Shown: positions 32,874-44,635, numbered from the stretch's first letter. The stretch is DNA of 64,000 bases from Ryuthela nishihirai (GCA_038380435.1 JAWZYU010000013.1:11731901-11795900); one strand, 5' to 3'. Notes: generated from the letters alone by a model not told the origin. A program made the numbers and translations.

Positions 32874-33059
32874 CTGTCACTCAAAAAAGTATCCGAACAC
32901 TATGGTTGATTACAGAATTCAGAAAAAATATCTGGCAACCTTCATGTCACGTGACATGAAGGTTGCCAGATCACTAATTTCTAAAAAAAAATCGTTGCCA
33001 GATATTTTTTCTGAATTTTGTAATCAACCATAATGTTCGGATACTTTTTTGAGCGACAG
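32874..33059. mobile_element. MITE with nested palindrome, in LTR-element leader
   Basis: Inverted ends CTGTCACTCAAAAAAGTATC and its complement lie at 32874 and 33059, flanked by TA duplications, which is Tc1/mariner behaviour. The inverted arms are about 70 bp. The middle holds a separate perfect palindrome around CACGTG (about 32932-32971). The uninterrupted leader at 36835-36850 in copy 3 shows the empty site TGTACTATTAA, so the insertion can be placed exactly. Confidence 0.85.
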
Positions 33060-33366
33060 TACTACTTATAGATTTAACGGCAGCTTAAGCCGAAAATTTT
33101 TCTTGAGCAAGCTTAACTTTTTTGTGTATTAGTCAAAGGTACTGAAGTTTCAGTGCAGTTATTGCTGATAGTTAAGATATTTATTGTATGTAAAGATTAG
33201 AAGTGTCCGGACACACATGTACATAGGCACGATAGAAAAACTTTTTTGATAAGCAAATTTATATTTTTTCAAGCTTAGTTGTAGCTTTAGTATTGTTGTA
33301 TAGCAGTACCTTTGAGCGCTGCTCAAGATTAAAAAAAGGTTTCAAAATTTTGGCAGACCGCTAAAC

Positions 33367-35157
33367 ATGTCTGCTAGCAATATGGCCGATTCTGCCATAA
33401 TGACTCCCGACTTAGAAAGAGTAAAGGGTAGGTTGCAGGATGTAATGAAGGAAGCAGAAGTGCTAATGAATCTGCTTGATGATCCTCGGGAGAAAAGGGG
33501 AACGACAACAACTCCTAAATTTGCTGGCAATGCTACATCAGTTCACCAACATAGAAACTTTGAACGTAAGGTTCCATTTTCTGTTCCGTCAGAAGCAAGT
33601 GATAGAGCAGAGTGTTATCAACCGCCACAATGACGAGTTGCCAATCCATCTATTAACTATAGTCCATATGTCAATTGGCCTTTACCTGAGATAAGGTTCA
33701 ACAGTTCGAAACGTCAGTCATCATGGACATTTGTCAAGTCCATGGAGGGGCATTTCCGTTTACATGAAGTGCCCAGCAATGAAAAGGTGGTTTTAGCAGT
33801 ATCTTGTCTAATTGGATGTGCTAAGCAATGGTGGAATAACATAGGATGTCCTCATGGTATTGGATATTGGGAAGAATTTAAAAGAGAAATCATGGACATA
33901 TATCCAGCTTATAATGATTTTACAGAACTAGCTACAGAGTTGTTTTCATGAAGACAAAGGGAAATAGATGATATAGAAAAATTTATCTGGGGTACAGTAC
34001 AGTCATACCAGCTGTACGATGCTGATGCCGCTGAAAATGATATTGTAAATTGCATATTGTCTCAATTGCTTTTGCTCATTAGAGAATTCCTAGAAGAACG
34101 AAACGTAAACTCAATTTCAGATTTAGTCAAATTGGCTCGGCAATATACTGCAAGAAGAGAATCTGCAGCAACTGCATTAAATCAACAATGGATGCAATCC
34201 CTGCCAAAGCAGCACTATCAGGTTGTCTCGTAAAATGTCTCCCGCACGACCCGAAGTTACACGGTCCCAACAATTTGCGCCGAACATGCCTAGAATTATA
34301 GAGAACGAACGAAGCAGAGAATCTGTTCCACGTCAAGCTTTGAACAATGATACTAGACCTAAAACTTTTTTTAAGAATAAAGAAACTTTCAGATGCAATT
34401 TTTGTGACCGACTAGGACACATGGAGCAATAATGCTATCAAAGGAATGGAAATTCGGGAAACTTGAATTAGGATCTTTGAAGTGAGAGGCCAAAGTTCCT
34501 CACGAAAAGCCCTCTCATGAGTTATGTCTTGCCACTATGGCTTTACCTTTTGTTAATGCTTGTCACAAAGAAACTAAACTAATAGATCGTAACGATGCAG
34601 AAGCCAATCTTCCATTTTCAAAGGAACAAGTTTTAGATAATTATGACAATTGTCAATTGACAGTGCAGCCGCGGTCCCGTGGACTTTTTGAATTACCTTG
34701 TAGTCCAAAGCAGAATGTTCAAGAAGCACCTGCAAAATGTCCCATTAGTGCAATTAATGCAATTTTAGATAATGAAGTTTGTGAAGTAGAACAATGTTAT
34801 GAGAAAGTCGTTTTAGTTGATGAAAAGGTTTCTGAAGTATAAGTTTTAATGGAAATTAATAATGATGAAAATACTTTTGAGTCTGATTTAAGGAAAACTA
34901 ATTTTAATGAAGAAAAAAGCAACCAAGAAATTGTGCTGACCGCAAGTATTCCTGACGAGTCTGGAAAGTTTGGAAGTCCTCAACTGTTGAAGCGTAATTT
35001 GGAGGCAGACACCAATAAGCCTAGAAAGTACAAGACCAGGTTCTTCAAAAACCCGCATGTAGCGACGAGATATCGACGAAACAACCAGATCCTGCAGAGC
35101 GACAACCGGCAGCGAAACAGTCAACATAGCCGAGAAGAATTTAGCTTTCACATATTT
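33367..35157 (+). pseudogene. LTR-retrotransposon gag, copy 2
   Basis: Starts MSASNMADSAIMTPDLERVKGR (first residues visible at 33367). The order is an N-terminal helical region, a capsid-like region (33742-34200) with CAKQWWNNIGC and DIYPAYNDFTELATELF, a zinc knuckle near 34390-34435, then an acidic roughly 200-residue tail (34537-35157) ending in a basic stretch with KTRFFKNPHVATRYRR. In-frame stops are a TGA near 33631 (also present in copy 3), a TGA at 33949-33951 and a TAA inside the zinc knuckle (last Tyr codon before Cys). A frameshift lies near 34200. It would assemble a particle if intact; this copy cannot. I do not recognise the C-terminal acidic tail. Confidence 0.82.
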
Positions 35158-35160
35158 TTT

Positions 35161-35356
35161 CGGGAGAGCCATACCCTGTGCACGTTAAAGAACACGCTGG
35201 ATGGCCTTGACGGGAGGCTACCATCTGTTTCCCAACAGCTGTTCCAGTAGGTCCCCTCCCCCAACATTCTCTGAGCCTTCGGGGTCCATGTGACCTGGCC
35301 ATTTAGCCCTTGGTGTGCAGAAAAGTGCCGCTCAGAGGTAAAACAAACAACCCAAA
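35161..35356 (+). mobile_element. SINE family A, 5'-truncated, 14-bp target duplication
   Basis: Contains only the 3' half of the SINE (from GGGAGAGCCATACCC to the CTCAGAGGTAAAAC end and an ACA-rich tail). It is flanked by a perfect duplication TTCACATATTTTTT at 35147-35160 and 35357-35370. 5' truncation plus a target duplication shows LINE-type target-primed insertion. Confidence 0.92.
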
Positions 35357-35836
35357 TTCACATATTTTTTGATTGTGGTTAGGGGATAAGCAGAAGTTAT
35401 CACCCCTCTAGCAACGTATGTAATTGAATTTTTTTTTTTTTTACTCTTTTCATGTCTTTAACCTTTCTAGAAGTTAAGAAAGATAGGAGTATATTAACTT
35501 TTTTCACTGTACAGTTCAAGTTATGCTAATTCCGAGTTTGTGTCAGAATGTGACACTAGGTAGGCCGATAATGCTAGTATACAGTTAACTGCCACAGCCA
35601 CTGGTATATAATTACACTAGGATAGCTGCAACACACTTTTGTTAAGAGAATTGGGAGGAGGTACCTTTGGTTGTGCTGGAAAATTGTGTCAAAGTGAGAA
35701 TAGATCGTCTTATCAAAATCTGCGTAAGCATACTTTTATTTATTTATGTTCAGCCATGTGTAAATGATGTGAGATGTGTCCTTTATTCAAAATTTGCTTG
35801 TCAAAATCTGTTAGGTCTAATCTTTTGACTCCCTTT

Positions 35837-35848
35837 GGAAGGGGGAGT
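35837..35848 (+). other. Polypurine tract
   Basis: GGAAGGGGGAGT immediately precedes the TGTGATG start of the 3' LTR, the expected place and composition of the plus-strand primer of an LTR retrotransposon. Confidence 0.8.
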
Positions 35849-36551
35849 TGTGATGCCCCCTCATTCACTTTTACTTTACCTTAACCAGTTTTGCTTAGTT
35901 TATGTTATATTTATCATTTTGGGGATTTTTATTTCCTTTTTGGCATCACAGCTCTCATTTCCAAGAGTTCGGAGTTGCGCATGCGCAACTCCGAACTTTC
36001 AATTGTCACCCGCTAAAGTGCGTGCACAAGGACATATCCCCTCTTGCGTCATAGCTTGCGCCACTCATCAATTTATGCAAATGTCTTTCCTGGCGTCCAA
36101 CATGACACATGTGGGCTTTGTACCTCTTGTTATAACCTGGTGACATGTTGTCACAGTAGCACAGTAAGTGGTAGTAAGCATGGAGGAGCACAGTTAGTGC
36201 AGTGTGTGTAGTCAAAGTTGAGAAATGATGTATCTTCTTCATTGAAGTTTTGGTGAGTGATTTTTGAAAATAAATTTGTTTGTTATTTAAACCTATTGAA
36301 TCTTTACTAATTTTTTCTCTTGAGAAACGTTAACTGTTTTGGATTAGAAATTACCTTTACATTTTGATAATCATTAATATTTTTGAATTCTTACTCATTA
36401 ACACTCGCTGGTATTTTGAACCCTAATTTAACTTTATTTTTTGGCAATTTGTTAATTATTGCCTGGCAATCAACTCAACTATCCGGAGCATAAAAAATAA
36501 TTGGATCAGACAAAGGGTTAAAACTTTAAAAGTAATTCACTTCTTTGGAGC
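35849..36551 (+). repeat. 3' LTR of gag element copy 2
   Basis: Matches the 5' LTR until TTTGGAGC, then switches at about 36551 to AAAACCCTATTTCAAC, which belongs to the LTR subfamily seen at 59943-60165. The terminal GTTACA is thus replaced. Confidence 0.82.
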
Positions 36552-39100
36552 AAAACCCTATTTCAACTATATTTCGCAATTTATTATTGCCAGGCACCCG
36601 AGAAAGATATCCAGAGTTTGAATAAATTTGGATCAGACGAAAGGTCCAACATTAAAAGTTAATAATCTTTGGAGCATTACAGAGCAAAGAAAGAAAGTGG
36701 TGCCCGAACGAGGACCTGCCAGTAAAAAGAAAGTGGCGCACCGAGAAGAGGGACTGCGTGTGTGTGTTTGTGTATAAATTGTAAATGCTATTTAACGTGA
36801 TTGTCAAAGATAACAATTTTTTGAGGTCATTAGTTATATGTACTATTAATAGATTAAACGGAAGCTTAAGCTGAAATTTTTTGTTGAGCAAGAAGCATAA
36901 CTTTTGTGTATTAGTCAAAGGTACTGAAATTTCAGCTCAGTTATTGCTGATAGTTAAGATCTTTATTTTATGTATGTAAAGATTAGAAGGGAACGATAAC
37001 AACCCCTAAATTTGCTGACAATGCTATGTCAGTTGATAAACATATAAACTTTGAACGTAGGGTTCCATTTTTTTTCCGTCAGAAGCAAGTGATAGAACAG
37101 AGTATTATCAACCACCGCAATGATGAGTTGTCAATCCAATTACTAACTGTAGTCCTTATGTTAATTGGCCCTTACCTGAGATAAGGTTCGACGGTTCAAA
37201 ACATCCTTCATCGTGGACATTAGTCAAGTCCATGGGTTGTTGTTGTTTTACCTCTGAGCGGCACTTTTTTGCACACCATGGGCTAAATGGCCAGGTCACA
37301 TGGACCCCGAAGGTTCAGAGAAGGTGGGGGAGGGGACCCACTGGAACAGCTGTTGGGAGACAGATGGTAGCCTCCCGTCAAGGCCATCAAGCGTGTTCTT
37401 TAATGTGCACAGAGTATGGCTCTCCCGCACACGGGGCCACAGCTTAACGTCCCATCCGACGGACGGTGGCCTTTCCAAGCCCATCGGTGTCCCCTACTGA
37501 CCGTGGGCAGGGCGGGGAATTTTGCGGAGATAAATCTCAATGCTGACCCAGCTGGGACTCGAACCTGGGAACTACAGATTACGAGCCTGGCACGCTACCG
37601 ACTGAGCCACCCCCACCCCTCAAGTCCATGGAAGAGCATTTCCGTTTACATGAAGTGCCCGACAACAAAAGGTGGTTTTAGCAGTATCTTATCTAATTGG
37701 ATGTGCTAAGCAATGGTGGAATAAAATAGGATGTCATCATGGAATAGAGTTTTGGGAAGATTTTAAAAGCGAACTCTTGGAAATCTATCCAGCTTATAAT
37801 GATTTCACACAGTTAGCTAGAGAACTGTTTTCACGAAGACAAAGGGAAGGAGACGATGTCGAAAAAATTCATCTGGGGTACAGTAGAGTTATACCAGCTG
37901 TACAATGCTGATGCCACTGAAATTGACATTATAAACTGCATATTGTCCCAATTGCTTTTGCCCATTATGGAATTCTTAAAAATATGAAATATAAATTTAA
38001 TTTCAACTTTAGTCATATTGGCTCAGCAATATACTGCAAGAAGAGAATCTACAGAAACTGCGTTAAACCAACAATGGATGCAATCCTCGCCGAAGCAGTG
38101 CCATCAAGTTGAGTCCCACATGACCAGAAGTTACACGGTCTCGACAATTTGTGTTGAACGCGCGCCTACAATGATGTAGAACCAAAGAAACATAGTATTT
38201 TTTCCACGTCAAGCTTTGAACTATGACACTAGACTTAAAATTTTTGATATGAATAATAGAGAAACTTTCAGATGTAATTTTTGTGGTCGACTAGGGCACA
38301 TGAAGCAATATTGCTATAGAAAGAATGACAATTCGGGAAACTTAAATTAGGATCTTTGAAGCAAGAGGCCAAGGTTCCTCAAGAAAAGTCCTCTCATGAG
38401 TTAAGTCTTGCTACTGTTGTTTTACCTTTCGTTAAGGATTGTCACAAACTGAATTAATAGGTCGTAACAATTCAGAAGCCTATCTTTCATGTTCAAATGA
38501 GCAAAGTTTTAGATGATATTTATGACAATTGTCAATTGCAGCCACGGTCCAGTGGACTTTTTAAGTTACCTTGTAGTCCAAAGCAGAATGTTCAAGAAGA
38601 ACCTGTAAAAATCCCTATTGGTGTAATTAATATAAATTTAGAAAAAAAAGTTGTTGATGCAAAGCAAATTGATAATGAGAAATCTTGATATAGCTGTAGA
38701 TGAAAACAGTACAAAATTAGTTGATGAAAAGTTTCTGAAGTAGAAGTTTTAAAAGAAAATAGTGCTGAAATTGTCAATGAGCAAAGTTTTCAATTTGAGG
38801 TTTAAAGAAAAATGACGTTAACAAGAATAGCATCCAAGAAACTGTTTCGAATATAAATAATCCTGATGAATCTAACAAGATTAGAAGTTTTCAATTGGTG
38901 AAGTGTCATTTGGAGGTGGACAGCAATAAACCTGGAAAGAACAAAGCCAGACTCTTCAAAGACCAGCATGTAGTGACGAGATGTCAACAAATCGACCACA
39001 GCCTGCAGAGGGACAACCGGCAGCAAAGCAGTCAACATAACATAGATGACATCACCAATAAGATCTTCAGCAGTGCTATCACCTAATGTATCGATCGACA
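36552..39100 (+). mobile_element. Gag LTR element copy 3 (LTR end, leader, gag)
   Basis: 36552-36681 is the last part of a second-subfamily LTR ending GCATTACA. A primer-binding-like site (36698-36715) and leader follow. At about 36988 the leader jumps into gag: roughly 330 bases including the gag start are deleted compared with copy 2. Gag (36990-39085) has the capsid part (37672-37911), an intact zinc knuckle near 38268-38318 and the acidic tail (38497-39085). Frameshifts and stops are frequent, and a SINE (37236-37619) lies in the capsid region. Similarity to copy 2 stops after the SQH codons near 39040. No 3' LTR follows. Confidence 0.8.
37236..37619 (-). mobile_element. SINE family A, full length, perfect 12-bp target duplication
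   Basis: 384 bp between TCAAGTCCATGG at 37224-37235 and the identical 37620-37631. Minus-strand order: head with A-box TGGCTCAGTCGGTAGCGTG and B-box GGTTCGAGTCCC, body, then the end CTCAGAGGTAAAAC followed by (AAC)n. This is the best reference copy of the family. Confidence 0.93.
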
Positions 39101-40864
39101 AGGGAAGGATGTCACCAGAACTGACTGGATGATGATTTATCGTAACTGAGTGCCAACAATGAAAATTTAAGTATATTATTATTCTTTCACTGTGGCACTA
39201 ATGATTTATAATGTTCTATATCTTTTCTATGGAATAGATGGAGACTGAGGAGCTTGAAGTCACTTTATTGTGATTTATATACTTTGAGATCCAGGATCCA
39301 AAATCAAGCCCAAAACCATAAACCAGTTCTGTCTATTTTCCTCATTAAGGTAAATTTAAATTTAAAAGAAGTATAGCATTCCTAAAATTTGTCATTTAAA
39401 ATTAATCAAATTTTTTTATAAGTTCCCTATAAATGGGTTTTTTTTTAGCAGAAATTGTTATGAAATTTTTTGGCTATTATGTTCAAGAAAACACTCGAAA
39501 TTCAAAAATATCTCCTATGTACCTCAATGCTTACAAAAAACCCAGTTTGATCCTGATTTATTAGCAATAGTTAAGCTCACAATGACAGATCCTTTCTATG
39601 CTGTCCCACAGTAAAAATGCTTAATTATTCTGAATTGAGTCTCTGGAATTAGATGGGGAAATCATGGTTGTCACCTATGTGATGTAGTACTATGTTGAAT
39701 AGTGGTGCATCAGGTGGAAGCATTCATTTACTAATTGTCTGTAAGATCAGGATTGTAGGAAGTAGTGTCCAACACCTCCCATTACATTACTTGCAGCATA
39801 AACCTGATGTTATTTGCTACATATGATTGTGCACCATGATGAATAATGATGATTCTGTGTGAGAGTATTCCTGGAATCTTATCCTTAATGGCTTTGCAGT
39901 CTTTCACAGCTGTATTGGTAATGTGACAATATACACAAATTTCAAAATGCTTGCCTGTGTCCAGAGAATTAAAAAAAAAAGTTACAACTATACATTCCAA
40001 ATCAAATATTTTAAAAACGGCTTTAAAATTTGATGTATTAAATGATAAAAAACTATAATATCAACCATGCATTACAATAACGCAGTTTGAATGGGAAATG
40101 AGGTGGTGTATTATTTTTTAACAATGGCCAGTAAATGGAAAACAAGGGCTTGTTAATTAAAGAAAAATGTTGAGTGCTGTATTGACTTAGTTTCCTTTAA
40201 CTGACATCACATGTGTTTTGTGAAATTTCATATAATATTATAAATTATATAATATATAATAAAAAAACTTGTGAATATGTTTATGACTGTGATTTTAGTG
40301 TCGATTTCATAGTGTATTATAAATAAAGTGAAATATTTGAAATTGAATTCTATCATAGGTAACAATTTCAATTTATAATGCAACATAGTGGTAGGTTAGG
40401 GGGTAACTCTGAGAAAAAATACTTGTTTCAAAAAACTGAAAAAAACATTTAAGAAAATATTCTGGTTTTCTTACTGAAACTGGGATATTCACAGAAATAT
40501 CCTGATTTCCATATATAGAAAAATGGTCACCTTATGTATTGGATACAGAAGCATGTTCATATATAGCTTTTGTTATATGATGAATCATCACTAGATAGAG
40601 CATTCTGCTGCTAAAAACTACTACTGCACTCTGATACTATGTGGATAGATTTCTGATTTGATGAACTATGGTTTGTAAATTCTTACAGATCACACAACTA
40701 ATTATCTGATCTTCAGTATACTTTCCAACTTGCTGTACTACTTCTAAATAATAATTATTTTGTGCCATAGAATGATTCAATAGTTAAAATAAAAATAAAT
40801 TTAAATATTTTAAAAATACTTGTCTTCCCATATGCACCTAAAAAGTAGGAAATAAAACTAAAAT
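39101..40864. other. Dynein intron, nothing recognised
   Basis: AT-rich without recognisable coding sequence or repeat family. A short minus frame at 39782-40000 has no domain. Confidence 0.45.
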
Positions 40865-41006
40865 ATATCGATGGTGCAATCAGTCACTGAATCTGTATTT
40901 ACTTCAAAGGAAGGTAGGGTGCTGGCAATCTTGTTGAGTAGATATATTAACACCCTATCTTCCTTTGAAATGAATGTGAATTCAGTAACTGATTGCACCA
41001 TCGATA
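40865..41006. mobile_element. Foldback/MITE-like inverted repeat
   Basis: Outer arms ATATCGATGGTGCAATCAGT and its complement (40865 and 41006) continue inward through TTCAAAGGAAG-AGGGTG to about 40922 and 40951. The total is 142 bp with a roughly 28-bp loop. Ends are at TA. No other copy is in the window. Confidence 0.75.
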
Positions 41007-41122
41007 TGCTATAGGTTAGTTTTCTACATTTTAGGGTGCATAGAGGAAGATAGGTATTTTTTCATTTACATTTTTTTCTGTCACCAAAAACATCTACTTT
41101 CAGAAATTTCCTTTGATATATG

Positions 41123-41165
41123 ACTCATAAATACGACTACATTTTATGTAGTCGTATTTATGAGT
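41123..41165. repeat. Perfect 20-bp hairpin
   Basis: ACTCATAAATACGACTACAT (41123-41142) is followed after three T by its exact reverse complement (41146-41165). It may be a very short MITE or foldback. Confidence 0.75.
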
Positions 41166-41206
41166 TTTTCCTCCCTTTTTCTCTTGGGAGTTGTGTTTGA
41201 CGTAAT

Positions 41207-41720
41207 CCATGACACTGGAGATCTCACAAGCTTTAATTTGCAATGTAACTAGTTAAGATCAACCACCCTTAATTACAGTTCCCTTTTGGGGGAGGGGAGA
41301 ATAATAGAGGCATAATTTGAGGTAGTCTATGACAGTTCTTCATTCATGCTTTCATTTGATACCTAATTCATAATTGTAGACCTTCGCATTCAGAAGCTTT
41401 AGAAGAAAAATTACATCCACGATCCCCCTAAAAAAGGAAGAATTCAAGAGGTAGTATATTTTATTGCCCACTACATTCCCCATGTCACAAGCTTTCATTT
41501 GACATACAACCTGTTACATTTGGCTCTCACATTTCGAAGATAGAGTGGAATAATCATTTTGATATTTCCCTTTTTTTAAGCAAGAAGAAAGCATGGGGGG
41601 GGGGATTTTTTATAACCTATGATACTCCCAGCGGCACAAGCTTTCATTTGGCACATAAATCATTAAGTTTCTCCATCGTGTTCAAAAGATATGGTGAAAC
41701 AACTGCTTTGAGAAATCCAC
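41207..41720. repeat. Degenerate direct repeats, about 120-150 bp apart
   Basis: A block of the type 'CTATGACA.T.C....CACAAGCTTTCATTTGACATA' recurs at about 41207, 41325, 41470 and 41620, with a trailing 'TTCGAAGAT' type block. Units are strongly diverged. No coding signal. Confidence 0.55.
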
Positions 41721-42120
41721 AAACCGACAAATAAGCTAAATGCAATAGGAAGATAGGTAAGAAGATGGTCCATGGATGGGTTACATTAAACCTTTTCATA
41801 CAACACTTTAACATATCACAAAATGAACAAATACAGATAAAAAATTGTTCCAATAACACAAAAAGTGAAGATGCAAACATAAAATATTCCAATAATACAA
41901 AATCCAGAATTATTTCTCATGTATAGTCATAGGAATATATTTGGAAGTACTATTCACAAAATTTAAAACAGCCCTGGCTCCAACAGAAATCTGATGAAGC
42001 AGAATTCTTGATGAACCAAAAATAAATCATTACAGTAATAAGACTGGTTGCAATTGAACATTTCCTGTTAAATAAAGTATATGTTCCTTCGTCCCCATTT
42101 ATACTAAACTCCATAAAACC

Positions 42121-42220
42121 AAATTTGCTCACACACCATTTAATAATTATACCCAATTTCCAGTGGTAAGCCACCAATGGAAATTTGGCATAATTATTAA
42201 ATGGTGTGCGAACTCAAATT
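42121..42220. repeat. Inverted repeat, arms of about 46 bp
   Basis: 42121-42166 and 42174-42220 are inverted copies sharing CACACCATTTAATAATTAT and CAATTTCCA. The loop is very short. Foldback or MITE-like. Confidence 0.7.
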
Positions 42221-42463
42221 TTTGTTTGAGCACTTTGCCTACCACAGGCTGGAATTGGTTGTAAGTATTTTTTTGTAGAGATGCCTGGTATTGAACCAAA
42301 TTGGACTAAAATGACGCTCCACAATGTATATACCCTTTTTTTTTCAGTTATTCTCAGAGCATATTTAGCAAAAAAATAAACTAAAAAACTCGGAAAAGCA
42401 TGTTTGTTCTGTCCACTTTAATTCAGTATTTTACCCTTCCCTGTAATAATTATCTATATACTA

Positions 42464-43085
42464 CAGGAAATAAAAAATGAAACACTTGCAAGAAGTTATG
42501 CAAATGTGACGATATTTAGGGAGGCGGTAGTATATGAAATGCATTGGAAATGATTAGGTTTGTAGGATGATCAAAACAATTGGACAGAAGTGAACTGATG
42601 TCAACCAAAAAAATTGGACAGATGTCAACCAAAGCTCCCTGGTTGACAGAACATTGTGGAAATTGTTCTAAACTGCTAAGGATGCCCTTAATGCAGACAT
42701 CGACAGCCTTTCCAACAGTTAACAGACTTTGAGCAAGGAATAATCATTGGCCTTAGAGAAGATGGTTTGTCATACAGAGATATGGCCAACCTTGTTGGTC
42801 GCAATCCCAGTGACATCGTACACATATGGTGCCAGTGGGTTCAAGAAGGATCCAGCACGTCGATAAGGATCAGGAAGATAACACATGACCACAGAGCGAG
42901 AGGACAACTATATGCAATGCATGGCAATGCACGTTTGCCCCTCATATCTGCCCACATGCTAGCACGTCTTCAGTGGTGTTGCCTCAGATAGAACTGGAAC
43001 AAACAAGAGTGGAGTACTGTGGTGTTTAGTGATGAATCTCATTTTTTCTTCACCAATAAATCAAACCTTTTTGTACAAATCTTTT
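42464..43085 (+). mobile_element. Tc1-like transposase relic, plus strand
   Basis: A frame at 42767-42991 gives the N-terminal helix-turn-helix half (GLSYRDMANLVGRNPSD, HIWCQWVQEG) and RLPLISAHMLARLQW. 15 bases later VVFSDESHFFF shows the first catalytic Asp region. The sequence after about 43085 is unrelated, so the second half of the catalytic domain is missing. Stops occur after LQWCCLR. It is part of a DD34E Tc1-type element, distinct in sequence from the Tc1 copies at 853 and 47047. Confidence 0.8.
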
Positions 43086-43269
43086 GAAGTTGTGTTTTAA
43101 TTTCTATGTACTAACAAAAAACAATACTAACAATCAAGATAATAATGTGTCTGGAAAACTCTTGAACACAAAGCAAAAGATTTAGTAATGTACAAAGTTT
43201 AAAAGTTATCTGTCAAAAAATGATACTAAGAGAGTTATGCAGGAAAAATAGACAATAGGGCACTAGAAT

Positions 43270-44170
43270 ATCATCAATTTATTGTTAAGCTGTCAAGTTC
43301 CCTGGACAAATCCTAAAGGTGTTCTGGAGTCATAACTGATGGCACCACACACCAGAACGCTGGGTGTATGGCACTTTGGCACTCCTTGTTGTGTGCTGCA
43401 TCCTGCAACTGGCTGCAGTAATGCCAAACTCTGATGCAATCATCATCATCTGCACCGAAACACAAGCACGACTCATCTGAGACAATAATGTGATGTTATT
43501 CCCTCTCCCATGACAAACACTTAAATACTCCACAGATAGCATGCTTGGTGATGATTAGCAGTCAGAGGCAACCTGTGTAGGGGATGCAGTGCCTTGCACA
43601 GGTTCAGCTTCATTCAAATGTCATCAAATGGTCTGTGTGGGCACCATTGCATGTATTTCAGGTGGCACACTGAGCTGGATTGCTGTAGACTCATGCAGGG
43701 GTAGGAGGTTGCTTCTAGCAGATGAGGTGATTTCGTGGTGTGGTACATCTGTGGGGGACCCGAGTCATGGCAACATGAAACATTACCTGTCCTGGATCCA
43801 CTGCTCCAAACAGCATGTTATAGTGCTCACTGTGTGACCGAGGTGGAAGGTTATATGATAGGAAGACCAACCTGCCTCGTGCATCCCCACAATACATCCC
43901 TGTCTGAATGGGCCTAGCTGCTGATAATGCACTAGAGTTCATTGCCTTGGCATGAATGAAATACACATTCACTGTTTCACTTTCATTCACTTACTTGCTG
44001 TATGCTTCAGTGGCTTTTATTGGAGTCTCAGGACTGACAGTGCTGTTTCTATTTCTGGTTTCATGTGATGTCATACTGGAATTACTTGCATAGGACCTCT
44101 GATATTACATATGGTAATGATTTGGTGTCACTGCATTCATCCTTTATTGGTGTTGCAATTTTTGTGTCCA
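43270..44170 (-). mobile_element. Tc1-like transposase relic, minus strand
   Basis: In minus-strand frames near 43340-43560, LPLTANHHQACYLW and VSDESCLCFGADDDDCIRVW correspond to the Tc1 core around the first catalytic Asp. Further 5' sequence is decayed. The outer end at about 44165-44130 reads ACTCATGGACACAAAAATTGC, the kind of terminus many Tc1 elements have. The C-terminal end is lost near 43270. With the plus-strand relic at 42464-43085 it forms a head-to-head-like pair, but they may be independent insertions. Confidence 0.7.
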
Positions 44171-44635
44171 TGAGTGTATTATACATTTGAGTATTGTTCA
44201 GAATGCTTTACAACAAATGCAAACTTAACAACAATATCTTACTATAATTACTTATTTTTTAATCTATGCAACAAAAACTGATCATTAGAAAATCTTACAT
44301 CAGCCACGAAACTGGGCATACAATCAAACTTTTTTTTTAAATTCACAAGAGGGTTAATATATTCATTTGATCACATATGCTTCTATTATGTGGTTAAGAA
44401 TAGTAACAAAAATAGTAAATTCTGTACAAATCAGCAGAGCTCAGTAATGTTTTACTGTTCCTAGAGTTGAATTATTTAGAACAAATATAGATACAATTTC
44501 TCTGAAAAATGTAGGAGTCACAATATAATTTTAGGCAACATGATGACCTAAATTCTATATTTAGTTGAGGCCTGTTTATAATGAACACTTATAAGAATAA
44601 TATATTTTGACATCAACTAAAAGTTGGAATCTAAC

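Larger units (their letters stand above)
32004..36551 (+). mobile_element. Gag-only LTR retrotransposon, copy 2 (both LTRs)
   Basis: A complete non-autonomous layout: 5' LTR 32004-32718, primer-binding-like site 32736-32754, leader, gag 33367-35157, short 3' region, purine tract 35837-35848, 3' LTR 35849-36551. Between gag and the purine tract there are only about 680 bases, of which 196 are a SINE, so there is no space for protease, RT, RNase H or integrase. Such an element would depend on the enzymes of a relative. The LTRs are visibly diverged. The element is broken by stops and a MITE. It abuts copy 3 directly at 36551. Confidence 0.82.

Noticed and set aside
37555..37619. tRNA genes in the heads of the SINE A copies
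   Set aside because: A and B boxes are present but each is joined to the same SINE body and flanked by target duplications; not host tRNAs.
42464..44170. One palindromic Tc1 element formed by the two facing relics
   Set aside because: The two transposase remnants differ in sequence and no matching inverted ends were found; two insertions are simpler.
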